Shown here piece after piece: positions 37,728 through 45,209 of a stretch of DNA of 64,000 nucleotides. The position numbers and the translations under genes are program-made. The notes beneath the pieces were generated by a model. The model made no database searches. It was not told where the DNA came from and saw only the letters and a program-made list of their open reading frames with translations. Source of the stretch: an uncultured Micrococcaceae bacterium (lineage in GTDB: Bacteria; Actinomycetota; Actinomycetes; Actinomycetales; Micrococcaceae); the NCBI GenBank assembly GCA_947502645.1, contig CANNAD010000002.1, positions 558,001 through 622,000 on the forward strand. The letters run 5' to 3'. How positions within the stretch are numbered: the stretch's first letter is position 1; every line of letters starts with the position of its first letter.

Positions 37728-39229
37728 GATGAGTTCCGCAGCCGGCGCAACGACGAGTCCTTACCCAGAATGACCATGGACTCAAAGAGCGGCGGGGAAA
37801 TACGCCGCCCGGAGACCGCTACACGGACGGGGCCGAACGCCAGACGCGGCTTCAACCCCAACCCGTCAACCAGAGCCTCGCGCAAAGCCGCCTGGATAGT
37901 CTCCGCAGACCACTCCTCCAACGGCTCCAGTACTTCTAGGGCCGCATCCAGCACCTCAACAAGGTTCGTAGGCATTCCCTTGCGGGCGTCGTCCGCAACA
38001 TCAATGGCGTCGTCGGACTTGAACAGGAAAGAAAGCATCTCCGGAGCCTCACCCAACAGGGTGATACGTTCCTGAACCAACGGCGCAGCCTCGCGGAGAA
38101 TCTCCTCCTCGCGAGGAGTCAGGGTCTCCCCCACCAAGCCCGCCTGCCGTATGTACGGAACCAGCCGAGCGCGGAAATCCTCCGCCTCGAGCATCCGCAC
38201 ATGAGTGCCGTTGATGGCCTCAGCCTTCTTCAGATCAAAACGCGCAGGATTGCCCAGCACATCGTGGATATCGAAATTCTTCACGAGCTCATCAACAGTG
38301 AAGATGTCCTCATCCGCAGAGAGTGACCAGCCCAGCAAGGACAAATAGTTCAACAGCCCCTCACGGATAAATCCGCGCTCCCGGTGCAGGAACAGATTCG
38401 ACTCAGGATCCCGCTTGGACAGCTTTTTGTTCCCAGCTCCCATGACGTATGGAAGGTGCCCGAACAGCGGGATGTACTGGGCAACACCGATCTCCACCAG
38501 CGCCCGGTACAACGCGATCTGCCGCGGTGTGGAGGACAGAATGTCCTCACCACGCAGCACATGAGTGATTCCCATCAGCGCATCATCCACCGGGTTCACC
38601 AACGTATACAGCGGCGCACCATTAGGACGCACCAACGCGTAATCCGGGACCGTACCAGCCTTGAACGTGATCTCACCACGCACCAGGTCCGTGAACGTGA
38701 TGTCCTCATCCGGCATCCGCAAACGCAGCGCCGGCTCACGGCCCTCAGCACGGAACGCGTCAACCTGCTCTGACGTCAGATCCCGGTCAAAATTGTCATA
38801 CCCCAACTTGGGATCCCGGCCGGCAGCCTTGTGCCGCGCCTCGGTCTCCTCCGGCGTCGAAAAGGACTCATACACATAACCGCCATCAACAAGCTTCGCT
38901 ATGACGTCCTGATAGATATCGCCGCGCTGTGACTGCCGGTACGGCTCATGCGGCCCGCCGGCCTCAACACCCTCATCCCAGTCGATACCCAACCAGCGCA
39001 GTGCCTCAAGCAGCTGCCCGTAGCTCTCCTCGCTGTCCCGCTTGGCATCCGTATCCTCGATGCGGAAAATCATCTTCCCGCCCGTGTGCCGGGCATAAGC
39101 CCAGTTGAACAAGGCCGTCCGGATCAGACCCACATGAGGGGTACCCGTAGGGGAAGGGCAGAAACGGACACGCACCGGAGTGGCGTCGTCGACAACAGGA
39201 AGCACGGAGGAATCAGCAGAAATAGTCAT
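37703..39229 (-). CDS. gltX: Glutamyl-tRNA synthetase
   Basis: Class I aminoacyl-tRNA synthetase of 508 residues. It has the HIGH-type motif in [40 protein letters not shown], the zinc-free insertion, and the KMSKS-type motif [10 protein letters not shown]. The C-terminal anticodon domain ends [20 protein letters not shown] then [19 protein letters not shown]. The last dozen residues look unlike the family and lie in the overlap with the island's beta-helix gene, so the original 3' end may have been replaced. Function should be retained because the anticodon domain is otherwise whole. Confidence 0.95.
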   Translation of the reverse strand: MTISADSSVLPVVDDATPVRVRFCPSPTGTPHVGLIRTALFNWAYARHTGGKMIFRIEDTDAKRDSEESYGQLLEALRWLGIDWDEGVEAGGPHEPYRQSQRGDIYQDVIAKLVDGGYVYESFSTPEETEARHKAAGRDPKLGYDNFDRDLTSEQVDAFRAEGREPALRLRMPDEDITFTDLVRGEITFKAGTVPDYALVRPNGAPLYTLVNPVDDALMGITHVLRGEDILSSTPRQIALYRALVEIGVAQYIPLFGHLPYVMGAGNKKLSKRDPESNLFLHRERGFIREGLLNYLSLLGWSLSADEDIFTVDELVKNFDIHDVLGNPARFDLKKAEAINGTHVRMLEAEDFRARLVPYIRQAGLVGETLTPREEEILREAAPLVQERITLLGEAPEMLSFLFKSDDAIDVADDARKGMPTNLVEVLDAALEVLEPLEEWSAETIQAALREALVDGLGLKPRLAFGPVRVAVSGRRISPPLFESMVILGKDSSLRRLRNSSQSADKCP

Positions 39230-39265
39230 GGTCCCCCCAGTTTAGACCGTCCAGGACAAAGCGAA

Positions 39266-39313
39266 ACCGGCCCCGAACCCAGTCACCATACGGTCACCAG
39301 GTTCAGAGCCGGC
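39266..39313 (-). terminator. Terminator of the secreted-peptide gene
   Basis: Arms 39300-39313 and 39266-39279 pair over about 13 bp (two G-U pairs) around a 20-base loop, and on the minus strand TTTCGCTTTG follows. It lies 30 bases after the peptide stop codon and 36 bases before the gltX start, so it separates the peptide transcript from gltX. Confidence 0.55.
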
Positions 39314-39342
39314 TCCTCAGATCCGCCGCTTGGAAGCTCGGA

Positions 39343-39501
39343 CTAGTTCGGCCAGTTACCAACGTTCGGCCAGTTGCCAACCATGACCGTGTATGAGCCA
39401 TCGGCGGCAGAAACAGTTGCGTCACTCGCAGAGGCAGCTGAGGCGCCCCCCACTGCAACGAGACCAGCCAACAGCAGTGAGGCGGAAAGCTTTTTAAACA
39501 T
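39343..39501 (-). CDS. Small secreted peptide precursor with tandem VGNWPN repeat (candidate signal peptide/pheromone)
   Basis: A 52-codon gene below most gene-finder limits. ATG 39501 follows AAGGA at 8 bases. The product has a textbook signal peptide: basic start MFKKLSAS, hydrophobic core LLLAGLVAVGG, and a small-residue cleavage zone ASAASAS near residue 26. About 14 residues follow, then the C-terminus is two exact copies of VGNWPN, residues 41-52. The two 18-base coding units differ at one silent site (GGC/GGT). A divergent TPR protein gene lies 157 bases away. This is the layout of an exported pro-peptide whose C-terminus is cut out as a signal, as in Phr/PapR systems, but a small structural peptide cannot be excluded. 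Confidence 0.75.
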   Translation of the reverse strand: MFKKLSASLLLAGLVAVGGASAASASDATVSAADGSYTVMVGNWPNVGNWPN

Positions 39502-39566
39502 GATGAATCCTTATCATTTGGAGTACCTCCGAGACCGTTCATGTTTCTGGAGGGCGGAACCACATA

Positions 39567-39595
39567 ATCATAAGTTCCCGCTCATATCGCCACAA
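39567..39595 (-). promoter_or_regulatory. Candidate promoter of the secreted-peptide gene
   Basis: On the minus strand TTGTGG (39590-39595), a 17-base spacer, and TATGAT (39567-39572), about 65 bases before the peptide start codon. The same -35 and spacing occur before the chitinase gene at 42301-42329. Confidence 0.5.
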
Positions 39596-39658
39596 TGCCA
39601 ATCGTGGGAAGATGTGAGGAGTCGTACGCGGCTTCCTAAGTAGAGAGAGGGTATCGCG

Positions 39659-40693
39659 GTGGTGGAAACCAGCACATCGTCGAGCAGAATTTCGTTTGAA
39701 CTCCGAGTCCATGAGTGCTGGCGTGAGCGCAACTACGAGGGAGTCCGGACCATCGCCGACCAGGGGATGGAAGCCGCACGGAATGCAGGCGACGAAGAAG
39801 CCTGGTGGAACCTGCTGTTTATCCGCGCACAAAGCCTTCGCGAAACCAACGACTTCCAGGAATGCGCCACCGACGCTCAAAAACTCCAGGAACACCCCCT
39901 CACGGCCTCATCCCCCGGACTCGAGGCCCGCGTGTCGACACTGCTATCTGCGGCCCGTCACGGATGTGGCCGCCTCCAGGAAGCCATCACTGAAGCACGG
40001 CGCGCCGTCGAGGCCGCAAATCGGGACAGCACCGTAGCCGAAGTGCGCATCGACGCCCTGCAGGCTCTCATTGCAGCCCTCGCAGAATCCGGTCATATAC
40101 AGGACGCCTGGCGTCACTGCAGAACAGTTTCAGAACTGCTGACGGCCTCCGTCAATCCCCAGACCGCAGGGAAGGCGAACTGGGTGATCGGCAACGTCGC
40201 CTTCCTCCGCGGCAAGCTCGACGACGCCGTCGCCTACCACCGCAAAGCCGCCAGCGAGCTCTCCCCCATGAATGACCTCCAACTGTGGGCCAGATTCAAC
40301 CGGGCATCCGCGCATATGCGCCTCGCTGCAGGGCTCGCAGGCGAAGAAACGCTCGAGTTCATTGACCGTGCCGAAATCGCCGAATCCATTGTTCAGGGAG
40401 GCGGCGCCGAACAACTCCAGCTCAACATCACCCGTGCCCACTGGCTGCTGGTCGAAGGCCGCTCCCACGACGCCGCCGTCATGCTCCAGACCATCTGCCA
40501 GTCCACTGAGCCCCTCGCAACGCACACCACAGCCGAAGCACACGTGCTACTGGGCGAAGCGCTTCATCAGCAAGGACAGACCGCTCAGGGGATCAAGGAA
40601 ATTACCATCGGCGAAGCCCTCTTCCGGGACGCCGGCGCAGACCACCGCGCCAAACTGGCGCAGGAAACCATCGACAAGCTCCGCGCAAGCTAG
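39659..40693 (+). CDS. TPR-repeat protein, candidate peptide receptor (Rap-like)
   Basis: A 344-residue cytoplasmic protein built entirely of helical TPR-type repeats, e.g. EAWWNLLFIRAQSLRETNDF, AEVRIDALQALIAALAESGH, AGKANWVIGNVAFLRGKLDD and AEAHVLLGEALHQQGQTAQG. It has no N-terminal helix-turn-helix, no signal peptide and no membrane span, like the Rap phosphatases rather than PlcR or Rgg. GTG 39659 is preceded by AGAGAGAGGG. It is divergent from the secreted-peptide gene and converges with the chitinase gene, overlapping at CTAG. The pairing with a peptide is what suggests a receptor; TPR proteins have many other jobs, so this stays a hypothesis. Confidence 0.75.
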   Translation: MVETSTSSSRISFELRVHECWRERNYEGVRTIADQGMEAARNAGDEEAWWNLLFIRAQSLRETNDFQECATDAQKLQEHPLTASSPGLEARVSTLLSAARHGCGRLQEAITEARRAVEAANRDSTVAEVRIDALQALIAALAESGHIQDAWRHCRTVSELLTASVNPQTAGKANWVIGNVAFLRGKLDDAVAYHRKAASELSPMNDLQLWARFNRASAHMRLAAGLAGEETLEFIDRAEIAESIVQGGGAEQLQLNITRAHWLLVEGRSHDAAVMLQTICQSTEPLATHTTAEAHVLLGEALHQQGQTAQGIKEITIGEALFRDAGADHRAKLAQETIDKLRAS

Positions 40694-42255
40694 TCCTTGC
40701 CGTCCTCCAGCTGCTGCAGCACGTCCTCGTCATCCAACATGTTCCACGCGGAGCTGTCTGCACCCTGAAGCGCCGCCTGCGGGCTGTCCGCGCGGCTCCA
40801 CCACTTCGCTTCGAAGGCATGGCCGTCAAAGAGGACCTTGCTGCCCTTCGTATACACGGTGTCCGCATCCCAATCAGGGAATGTTCCCGCGGGGACAGTC
40901 ACCTCCGGTAGCGGTGTCTCTCCCGGGAGAACCGGGCCAATAAGCTGCCAGGGAGTCTCGTCAGCCTTCAGCACCGGGTTGTCCGGGACAGCTTCCTTCG
41001 CCCACCACTTGGCTTCATACACGTTCCCGTGCCATACCACGCGGTCGCCCTCAACATACGTGGCTTCCTCAAACCACACCGGATACGGGCTCGTCTCAGG
41101 ATCATCAACCACCGCTGTGGCAGTCGCCGTCGGCTCAGACGTTGTTGGCGCAGTACTCAGTGTCAGGCCCCGACCGGAGAAACCATTGCCCAGCACCGTG
41201 GCAAAAGACCGGCCCTGCTGATCGATACCACTGCAGCTGTCCGACACCACAGAGAGATCCGGATAATTCGCGCTACACGTTGCGTCCCGGTTCAGGGACC
41301 ACATAGACATCCGCCCCACACCCATTTCCAGGGCGAAAGCGTTCAGCTTCTCAGCCGCATCGAGATCAAAAACCTCAGCAACGACGTCGTTCTGGCCGAT
41401 CATCGGCGTGATACCCAGCTTCCGCCACAACGTCTGCGGACCAAGATCAATACCGGCACGCTCATACAAAATGCCCAGCTGACGGTGCGTGGACACAGCT
41501 GCCTGCTTCGACGCCTCAAACATGGACATGGACTCCGCACGGCTAGCACCGTAATCCATCGTCATGATGTTCACGCCGGCAAGGTCTACCGACGAATCCA
41601 GGAACTGGCCAACCGCCGTCGTCCCATCCCCCGTCAACCCCGTGGGCGCAACCGGCAAGGTCAGCCACACATTCAACGGCTTGTCATCATCCCGGAAATC
41701 CTTCTGCAACCGGGCAACAGCCTCTGCACGCCGCTTCCCAGCCACAATGTCCTTGAGGTTCTCGCCCTCAATATCAAAATCCACGGTGGACACGTCATAA
41801 CGCTCAATCACCGAACGATACGCGGACACCAACTCATCAACATCCGTACACGAAGTAGCCAACTCATCATTGAGAAGACCACCAAAGGAGATAGCAACCT
41901 CGCCGCCCTCCTGCGTGAAACGGGCAATACGCCGATCCAGATCCATAGTGGACGCAGCCTCATCAAACCCGTAATAGCCACCCCAGGACGGCTTACACGG
42001 GTCCTCAGGATCAGCCACAATGAACGAGAGCACAACGCTTCCGCCAGCCTCCGTGGCCGGGGTCTCAAACTCATAGAACGGCGTAGCCGTAGCATCCACA
42101 TACCCAGCGAACCACGACTGACCATCCGCAGCCGCCCGCTGATCCGTAAACCTGCCCCACCCCACAAAAGACGCCCCCACCAAAGCCGCCGCCAACAAAA
42201 CAACGAGTGCAAGGCGTGGAACGGACAGCCTTCGACCCGGAAAGTGCTTAGACAC
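40690..42255 (-). CDS. Membrane-anchored GH18 chitinase-like protein with two CBM5/12 modules
   Basis: A 521-residue protein. Residues 12-33 form a signal-anchor (LALVVLLAAALVGASFVGW). A GH18 domain spans about 45-345 with SFGG at 123-126, the catalytic DFDIE at 159-163 (Glu163 as acid) and MTMDYG. Two chitin-binding CBM5/12 modules follow a Pro/Thr/Ala linker: one around YVEGDRVVWHGNVYEAKWWA (about 395-425) and one around YTKGSKVLFDGHAFEAKWWS (about 460-495). It is divergent from the GT2 exopolysaccharide synthase gene, so it may trim or release that polymer instead of digesting food chitin. The enzymatic class is firm; the role is inference. Confidence 0.88.
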   Translation of the reverse strand: MSKHFPGRRLSVPRLALVVLLAAALVGASFVGWGRFTDQRAAADGQSWFAGYVDATATPFYEFETPATEAGGSVVLSFIVADPEDPCKPSWGGYYGFDEAASTMDLDRRIARFTQEGGEVAISFGGLLNDELATSCTDVDELVSAYRSVIERYDVSTVDFDIEGENLKDIVAGKRRAEAVARLQKDFRDDDKPLNVWLTLPVAPTGLTGDGTTAVGQFLDSSVDLAGVNIMTMDYGASRAESMSMFEASKQAAVSTHRQLGILYERAGIDLGPQTLWRKLGITPMIGQNDVVAEVFDLDAAEKLNAFALEMGVGRMSMWSLNRDATCSANYPDLSVVSDSCSGIDQQGRSFATVLGNGFSGRGLTLSTAPTTSEPTATATAVVDDPETSPYPVWFEEATYVEGDRVVWHGNVYEAKWWAKEAVPDNPVLKADETPWQLIGPVLPGETPLPEVTVPAGTFPDWDADTVYTKGSKVLFDGHAFEAKWWSRADSPQAALQGADSSAWNMLDDEDVLQQLEDGKD

Positions 42256-42300
42256 AAATCCCCCAACAAATCATCACGGCCGAACCCCGACTGGCCCGGC

Positions 42301-42329
42301 ACTATAGTTCCAACCAACGGGAACCACAA
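42301..42329 (-). promoter_or_regulatory. Candidate promoter of the GH18 gene
   Basis: On the minus strand TTGTGG (42324-42329), a 17-base spacer and TATAGT (42301-42306), about 45 bases before the GH18 start codon. It shares the -35 element and spacing with the secreted-peptide promoter. Confidence 0.5.
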
Positions 42330-42352
42330 AAAACAATGATAGCGTTATCTCC

Positions 42353-42428
42353 GTCACGCTGATGCATGTCGGCATCAGACGCCGGGGGGCCTACGTGACA
42401 TCTGTTGGGGAGGACGGCATGACCGTCC
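42353..42428 (+). promoter_or_regulatory. Possible structured leader and operator before the GT2 synthase gene
   Basis: Three nested or adjacent inverted repeats lie in the 5' region of the GT2 gene: GTCACG/CGTGAC (42353-42358 with 42394-42399) encloses CTGATGC-ATGTCG-GCATCAG (42359-42378) and a G-run, and GGACGG-CATGA-CCGTCC lies at 42412-42428. They could form an RNA leader or protein-binding sites. They do not match the c-di-GMP riboswitch consensus that I know. Confidence 0.35.
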
Positions 42429-42446
42429 ATTAATGTCGGAGCTCGT

Positions 42447-44780
42447 ATGCAACACCAGACTGTCAAAAAGCCTGCCGAAATTTCGGATCCCGTCCAACCG
42501 ACGGCTCGCCGGCGCCAATGGGGGGCCGAAAAACGGTCCGAACCTCTCTCGATCGTCCATCCCACACCATCACGCGGAAAGATCGCCCGCGGCCGGATCG
42601 GGATCGTCGTCACCATCCTCGCGTGGCTCACCTACGTCATCTCCACGATCCTTCGCCAACTCTCCGAGAACCCCAACGCAGGATTCCGGTTCGAGCTCGA
42701 AGCGGCGTCGTACCTCGTAGTGGTCACCTTCCTGACCTTCTCCGCACTCATGTACCTCGTGGCCCGGCAAGGCGCGCTCTACCGCTTCCGCGACCACCGG
42801 CGCGTACCCCGCGGCGAACTGGACAGGCACTTCGCCACCTACGACGACGGCATCACCGTCCTCGTCCCCTCCTACGCAGAAGAACCCCAGGTAGTCCGCG
42901 GCACCCTCTGGTCCGCCGCCCTGCAGGAATTCCCGGACCTGCGCGTAGTCCTCCTCCTCGATGACCCGCCCAACCCCACCGACCCAGCCATCCGTGAACG
43001 CCTGGACACCACACGCGCACTCACCACCGAGATCGAGGCACAACTCCTCGCACCCGCAGGACGGTTCACCGCCGCCCTGGAACAATTCAAAGCCAGAGTC
43101 GAAGACCGCACCGCCGACTCCGCAGAGGAACTCTCCATCCTCATCGGCGAATACGACGCCGCAGCCCAATGGCTCGAAACCATGGCAGAAAACGAAAAGG
43201 TCGAAGACCACGTCGACGAATTCTTCGTGGACCTGGTCCTCATGGGACTGGCCCGCGAACTCCGCCTCACCATCCTCGCCCTCGAAGCCGCCCAAGCCCA
43301 GCACGACGCCCCAAACACCGGAAGAACCATAGAACTCTACCTACGGCTCACCCGGATCTTCTCAGCACGGCTGGAAACCTTCGAACGCAAACAATTCGCC
43401 TCCCTCTCGCACGAAGCGAACAAGGCGATGAACCTCAACGCGTACATCTCCCTGATGGGCAAACGCTGGCGGCGCGAAGAAACCTCCGCCGGCAAAACCG
43501 TCCTACGACCAGTCACAGCGGACGCTGCGGACGCAGCAGACATCATGGAGATCCCGGACTCCACCTACCTCCTGACGCTCGACGCCGACTCCCTCCTGCT
43601 GCGCGATTACTGCCTACGGCTGGTATACCTGCTCGAATCCCCCGGCAACGAACGCGTCGCCGTCACACAGACGCCCTACTCATCCTTCCGCGGAGCACCC
43701 ACCCGGATCGAACGCGTAGCCGGCGCCACCACAGACATCCAGCACATCCTCCACCAAGGCATGACCTACTACGGCGCCACCTTCTGGGTAGGAGCCAACG
43801 CCGTCATCCGCAAAGACGCCATCGAAGATATCGTCGAAGTCGAAGACGTAGGCGGATTCGAAATCCGCACCTACATCCAGGACCGCACCGTCATCGAAGA
43901 CACCGAATCCAGCGTGGACCTCGGCACACACGGCTGGACACTCGTCAACTACCCCGAACGCCTCAGCTACAGCGCCACACCCCCAGACTTCGGCGCCCTC
44001 GTAGTACAACGACGCCGATGGGCCAACGGCGGACTACTCATCCTGCCCAAACTATGGAACCAGCTCCGCGAACGCCGATTCCGCCGCGACCGCATCCTCT
44101 ACCGGGAAGTGCTCCTACGGGTCAACTACATGGCGTCCATCACCTGGGCCAGCTTTGGCCTGGTATTCCTGCTCGCATACCCCTACGACAGCCGGCTACT
44201 CAGCCCCGTAGTGTTCCTCGCCGCCCTCCCCTACTTCCTCGCCATGGGAAGCGACCTACGAGACTGCGGACACCGATTCAGCGACATCTTCCGCATCTAC
44301 GGATTCAACCTCGTCCTGCTGCCCGTCAACCTGGCCGGCGTCCTCAAATCCCTACAACAAGCATTCACCGGCGAGAAAATCGCGTTCGTCCGTACCCCAA
44401 AGGTCAAGGACCGCACCGCCGCCCCGGCACTATACGTCGTCGTGCCCTACGCCATCGTTGCCTTCTCGCTACTAACGCTCTGGCGAAGCATCCTCGAAGG
44501 CAACATCGGCAACGCCGCGTTCGCAGGACTCAACGCACTCCTCGCCGCCTACGCCATCCGCGCATACATCGGCATCGGCAATTCAGTCGTCGATATAGCA
44601 CTTGGTATGTTGAACTGGTTGTACGTGGCACCACGTCAAAAACGTGCTTCAGTGTCACCGGTCGTCCCCAAAGCACCGGAAGAAGTGGACTGGACGTCCA
44701 TCCTCTACCACGGCGACCGCCGACTGAACCGAGACCTCAGAGGAGAAAACGACCGCCGCCGCCGCGTCTCACTGCGGTAA
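42447..44780 (+). CDS. Processive GT2 membrane glycosyltransferase (exopolysaccharide synthase)
   Basis: A 777-residue membrane enzyme of the cellulose/chitin/hyaluronan synthase type. Two spans lie near residues 48-100 (GIVVTILAWLTYVISTIL, LVVVTFLTFSALMYLVA), then a large cytoplasmic GT-A domain with VLVPSYAEEP, VVLLLDDPPNPTD, LTLDADSLLL (about 374), IEDTESSVDLGTHGW and the processivity motif QRRRW (about 519). Four or so spans follow. The GT domain contains an unusual insertion of about 120 residues (180-300), rich in Glu and Ala. There is no PilZ domain, so any c-di-GMP control must act otherwise. First gene of a run with the STAS-like and GGDEF-EAL genes. Confidence 0.87.
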   Translation: MQHQTVKKPAEISDPVQPTARRRQWGAEKRSEPLSIVHPTPSRGKIARGRIGIVVTILAWLTYVISTILRQLSENPNAGFRFELEAASYLVVVTFLTFSALMYLVARQGALYRFRDHRRVPRGELDRHFATYDDGITVLVPSYAEEPQVVRGTLWSAALQEFPDLRVVLLLDDPPNPTDPAIRERLDTTRALTTEIEAQLLAPAGRFTAALEQFKARVEDRTADSAEELSILIGEYDAAAQWLETMAENEKVEDHVDEFFVDLVLMGLARELRLTILALEAAQAQHDAPNTGRTIELYLRLTRIFSARLETFERKQFASLSHEANKAMNLNAYISLMGKRWRREETSAGKTVLRPVTADAADAADIMEIPDSTYLLTLDADSLLLRDYCLRLVYLLESPGNERVAVTQTPYSSFRGAPTRIERVAGATTDIQHILHQGMTYYGATFWVGANAVIRKDAIEDIVEVEDVGGFEIRTYIQDRTVIEDTESSVDLGTHGWTLVNYPERLSYSATPPDFGALVVQRRRWANGGLLILPKLWNQLRERRFRRDRILYREVLLRVNYMASITWASFGLVFLLAYPYDSRLLSPVVFLAALPYFLAMGSDLRDCGHRFSDIFRIYGFNLVLLPVNLAGVLKSLQQAFTGEKIAFVRTPKVKDRTAAPALYVVVPYAIVAFSLLTLWRSILEGNIGNAAFAGLNALLAAYAIRAYIGIGNSVVDIALGMLNWLYVAPRQKRASVSPVVPKAPEEVDWTSILYHGDRRLNRDLRGENDRRRRVSLR

Positions 44781-44825
44781 CGGCACAGCAGCGAACGAAA
44801 CCGAAACATCGGGGGAGAAACGACG

Positions 44826-45209
44826 ATGGCTACTGAGGCGATGACGGACACAAACGACACACCGGAACCCTCCTACGAGGGCATAACGCGCATCGTGCTG
44901 CCCCCCGGCAAAGACATCACCCAAGAAATGGCCGCCGCCGCCAGCGCAGAAGTGAAGCTCGCCGCCACTGCAGGAGGACGCCCCCTCCTCCTCATCATCA
45001 GCGGCGTACACTCCATCACCCGAGAAGCCCGCACCGTCTACGGTGAAGCCACCGTGTCCACCGCCATCGCCGTCGTCGGAGAAAGCCCCGTAGACCGGGT
45101 GATCGGGAACTTCCTCCTCGGAGGCGCCGCACCAAGCTGCCCCAACCAATTCTTCAGCTCAGAAGCAGAAGGCCTCGCCTGGCTTGAAGGCTACCGCAAT
45201 GACCAGTGA
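44826..45209 (+). CDS. STAS/SEC14-like (DUF7793-type) protein
   Basis: A 127-residue cytoplasmic protein resembling a family annotated as STAS/SEC14-like in Micrococcaceae: GRPLLLIISGVHSITREART, STAIAVVGESPVDRVIGNFL, and CPNQFFSSEAEGLAWLEGY. It has no signal peptide. ATG follows a GGGGGAGAAACGACG site. It sits between the GT2 synthase and the GGDEF-EAL genes and overlaps the latter by 11 bases (ATGACCAGTGA), so it is co-translated. A sensor or anti-sigma-antagonist-like role is possible; function unknown. Confidence 0.65.
   Translation: MATEAMTDTNDTPEPSYEGITRIVLPPGKDITQEMAAAASAEVKLAATAGGRPLLLIISGVHSITREARTVYGEATVSTAIAVVGESPVDRVIGNFLLGGAAPSCPNQFFSSEAEGLAWLEGYRNDQ

Noticed and set aside
39303-39563. 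86-codon minus-strand frame overlapping the small peptide gene
   Set aside because: It overlaps the 52-codon peptide gene in another frame and lacks a signal peptide or plausible start. The peptide frame has ribosome site, signal peptide and repeat.
42353-42428. c-di-GMP riboswitch (GEMM) before the GT2 gene
   Set aside because: The stems do not carry the conserved loops and tetraloop receptor of GEMM riboswitches, so only an unassigned structured leader is reported.
43169-44836. 555-codon plus-strand open frame inside the GT2 synthase
   Set aside because: Arg/Pro/His-rich translation typical of a shifted frame in G+C-rich coding sequence, fully inside a gene with clear GT2 motifs.
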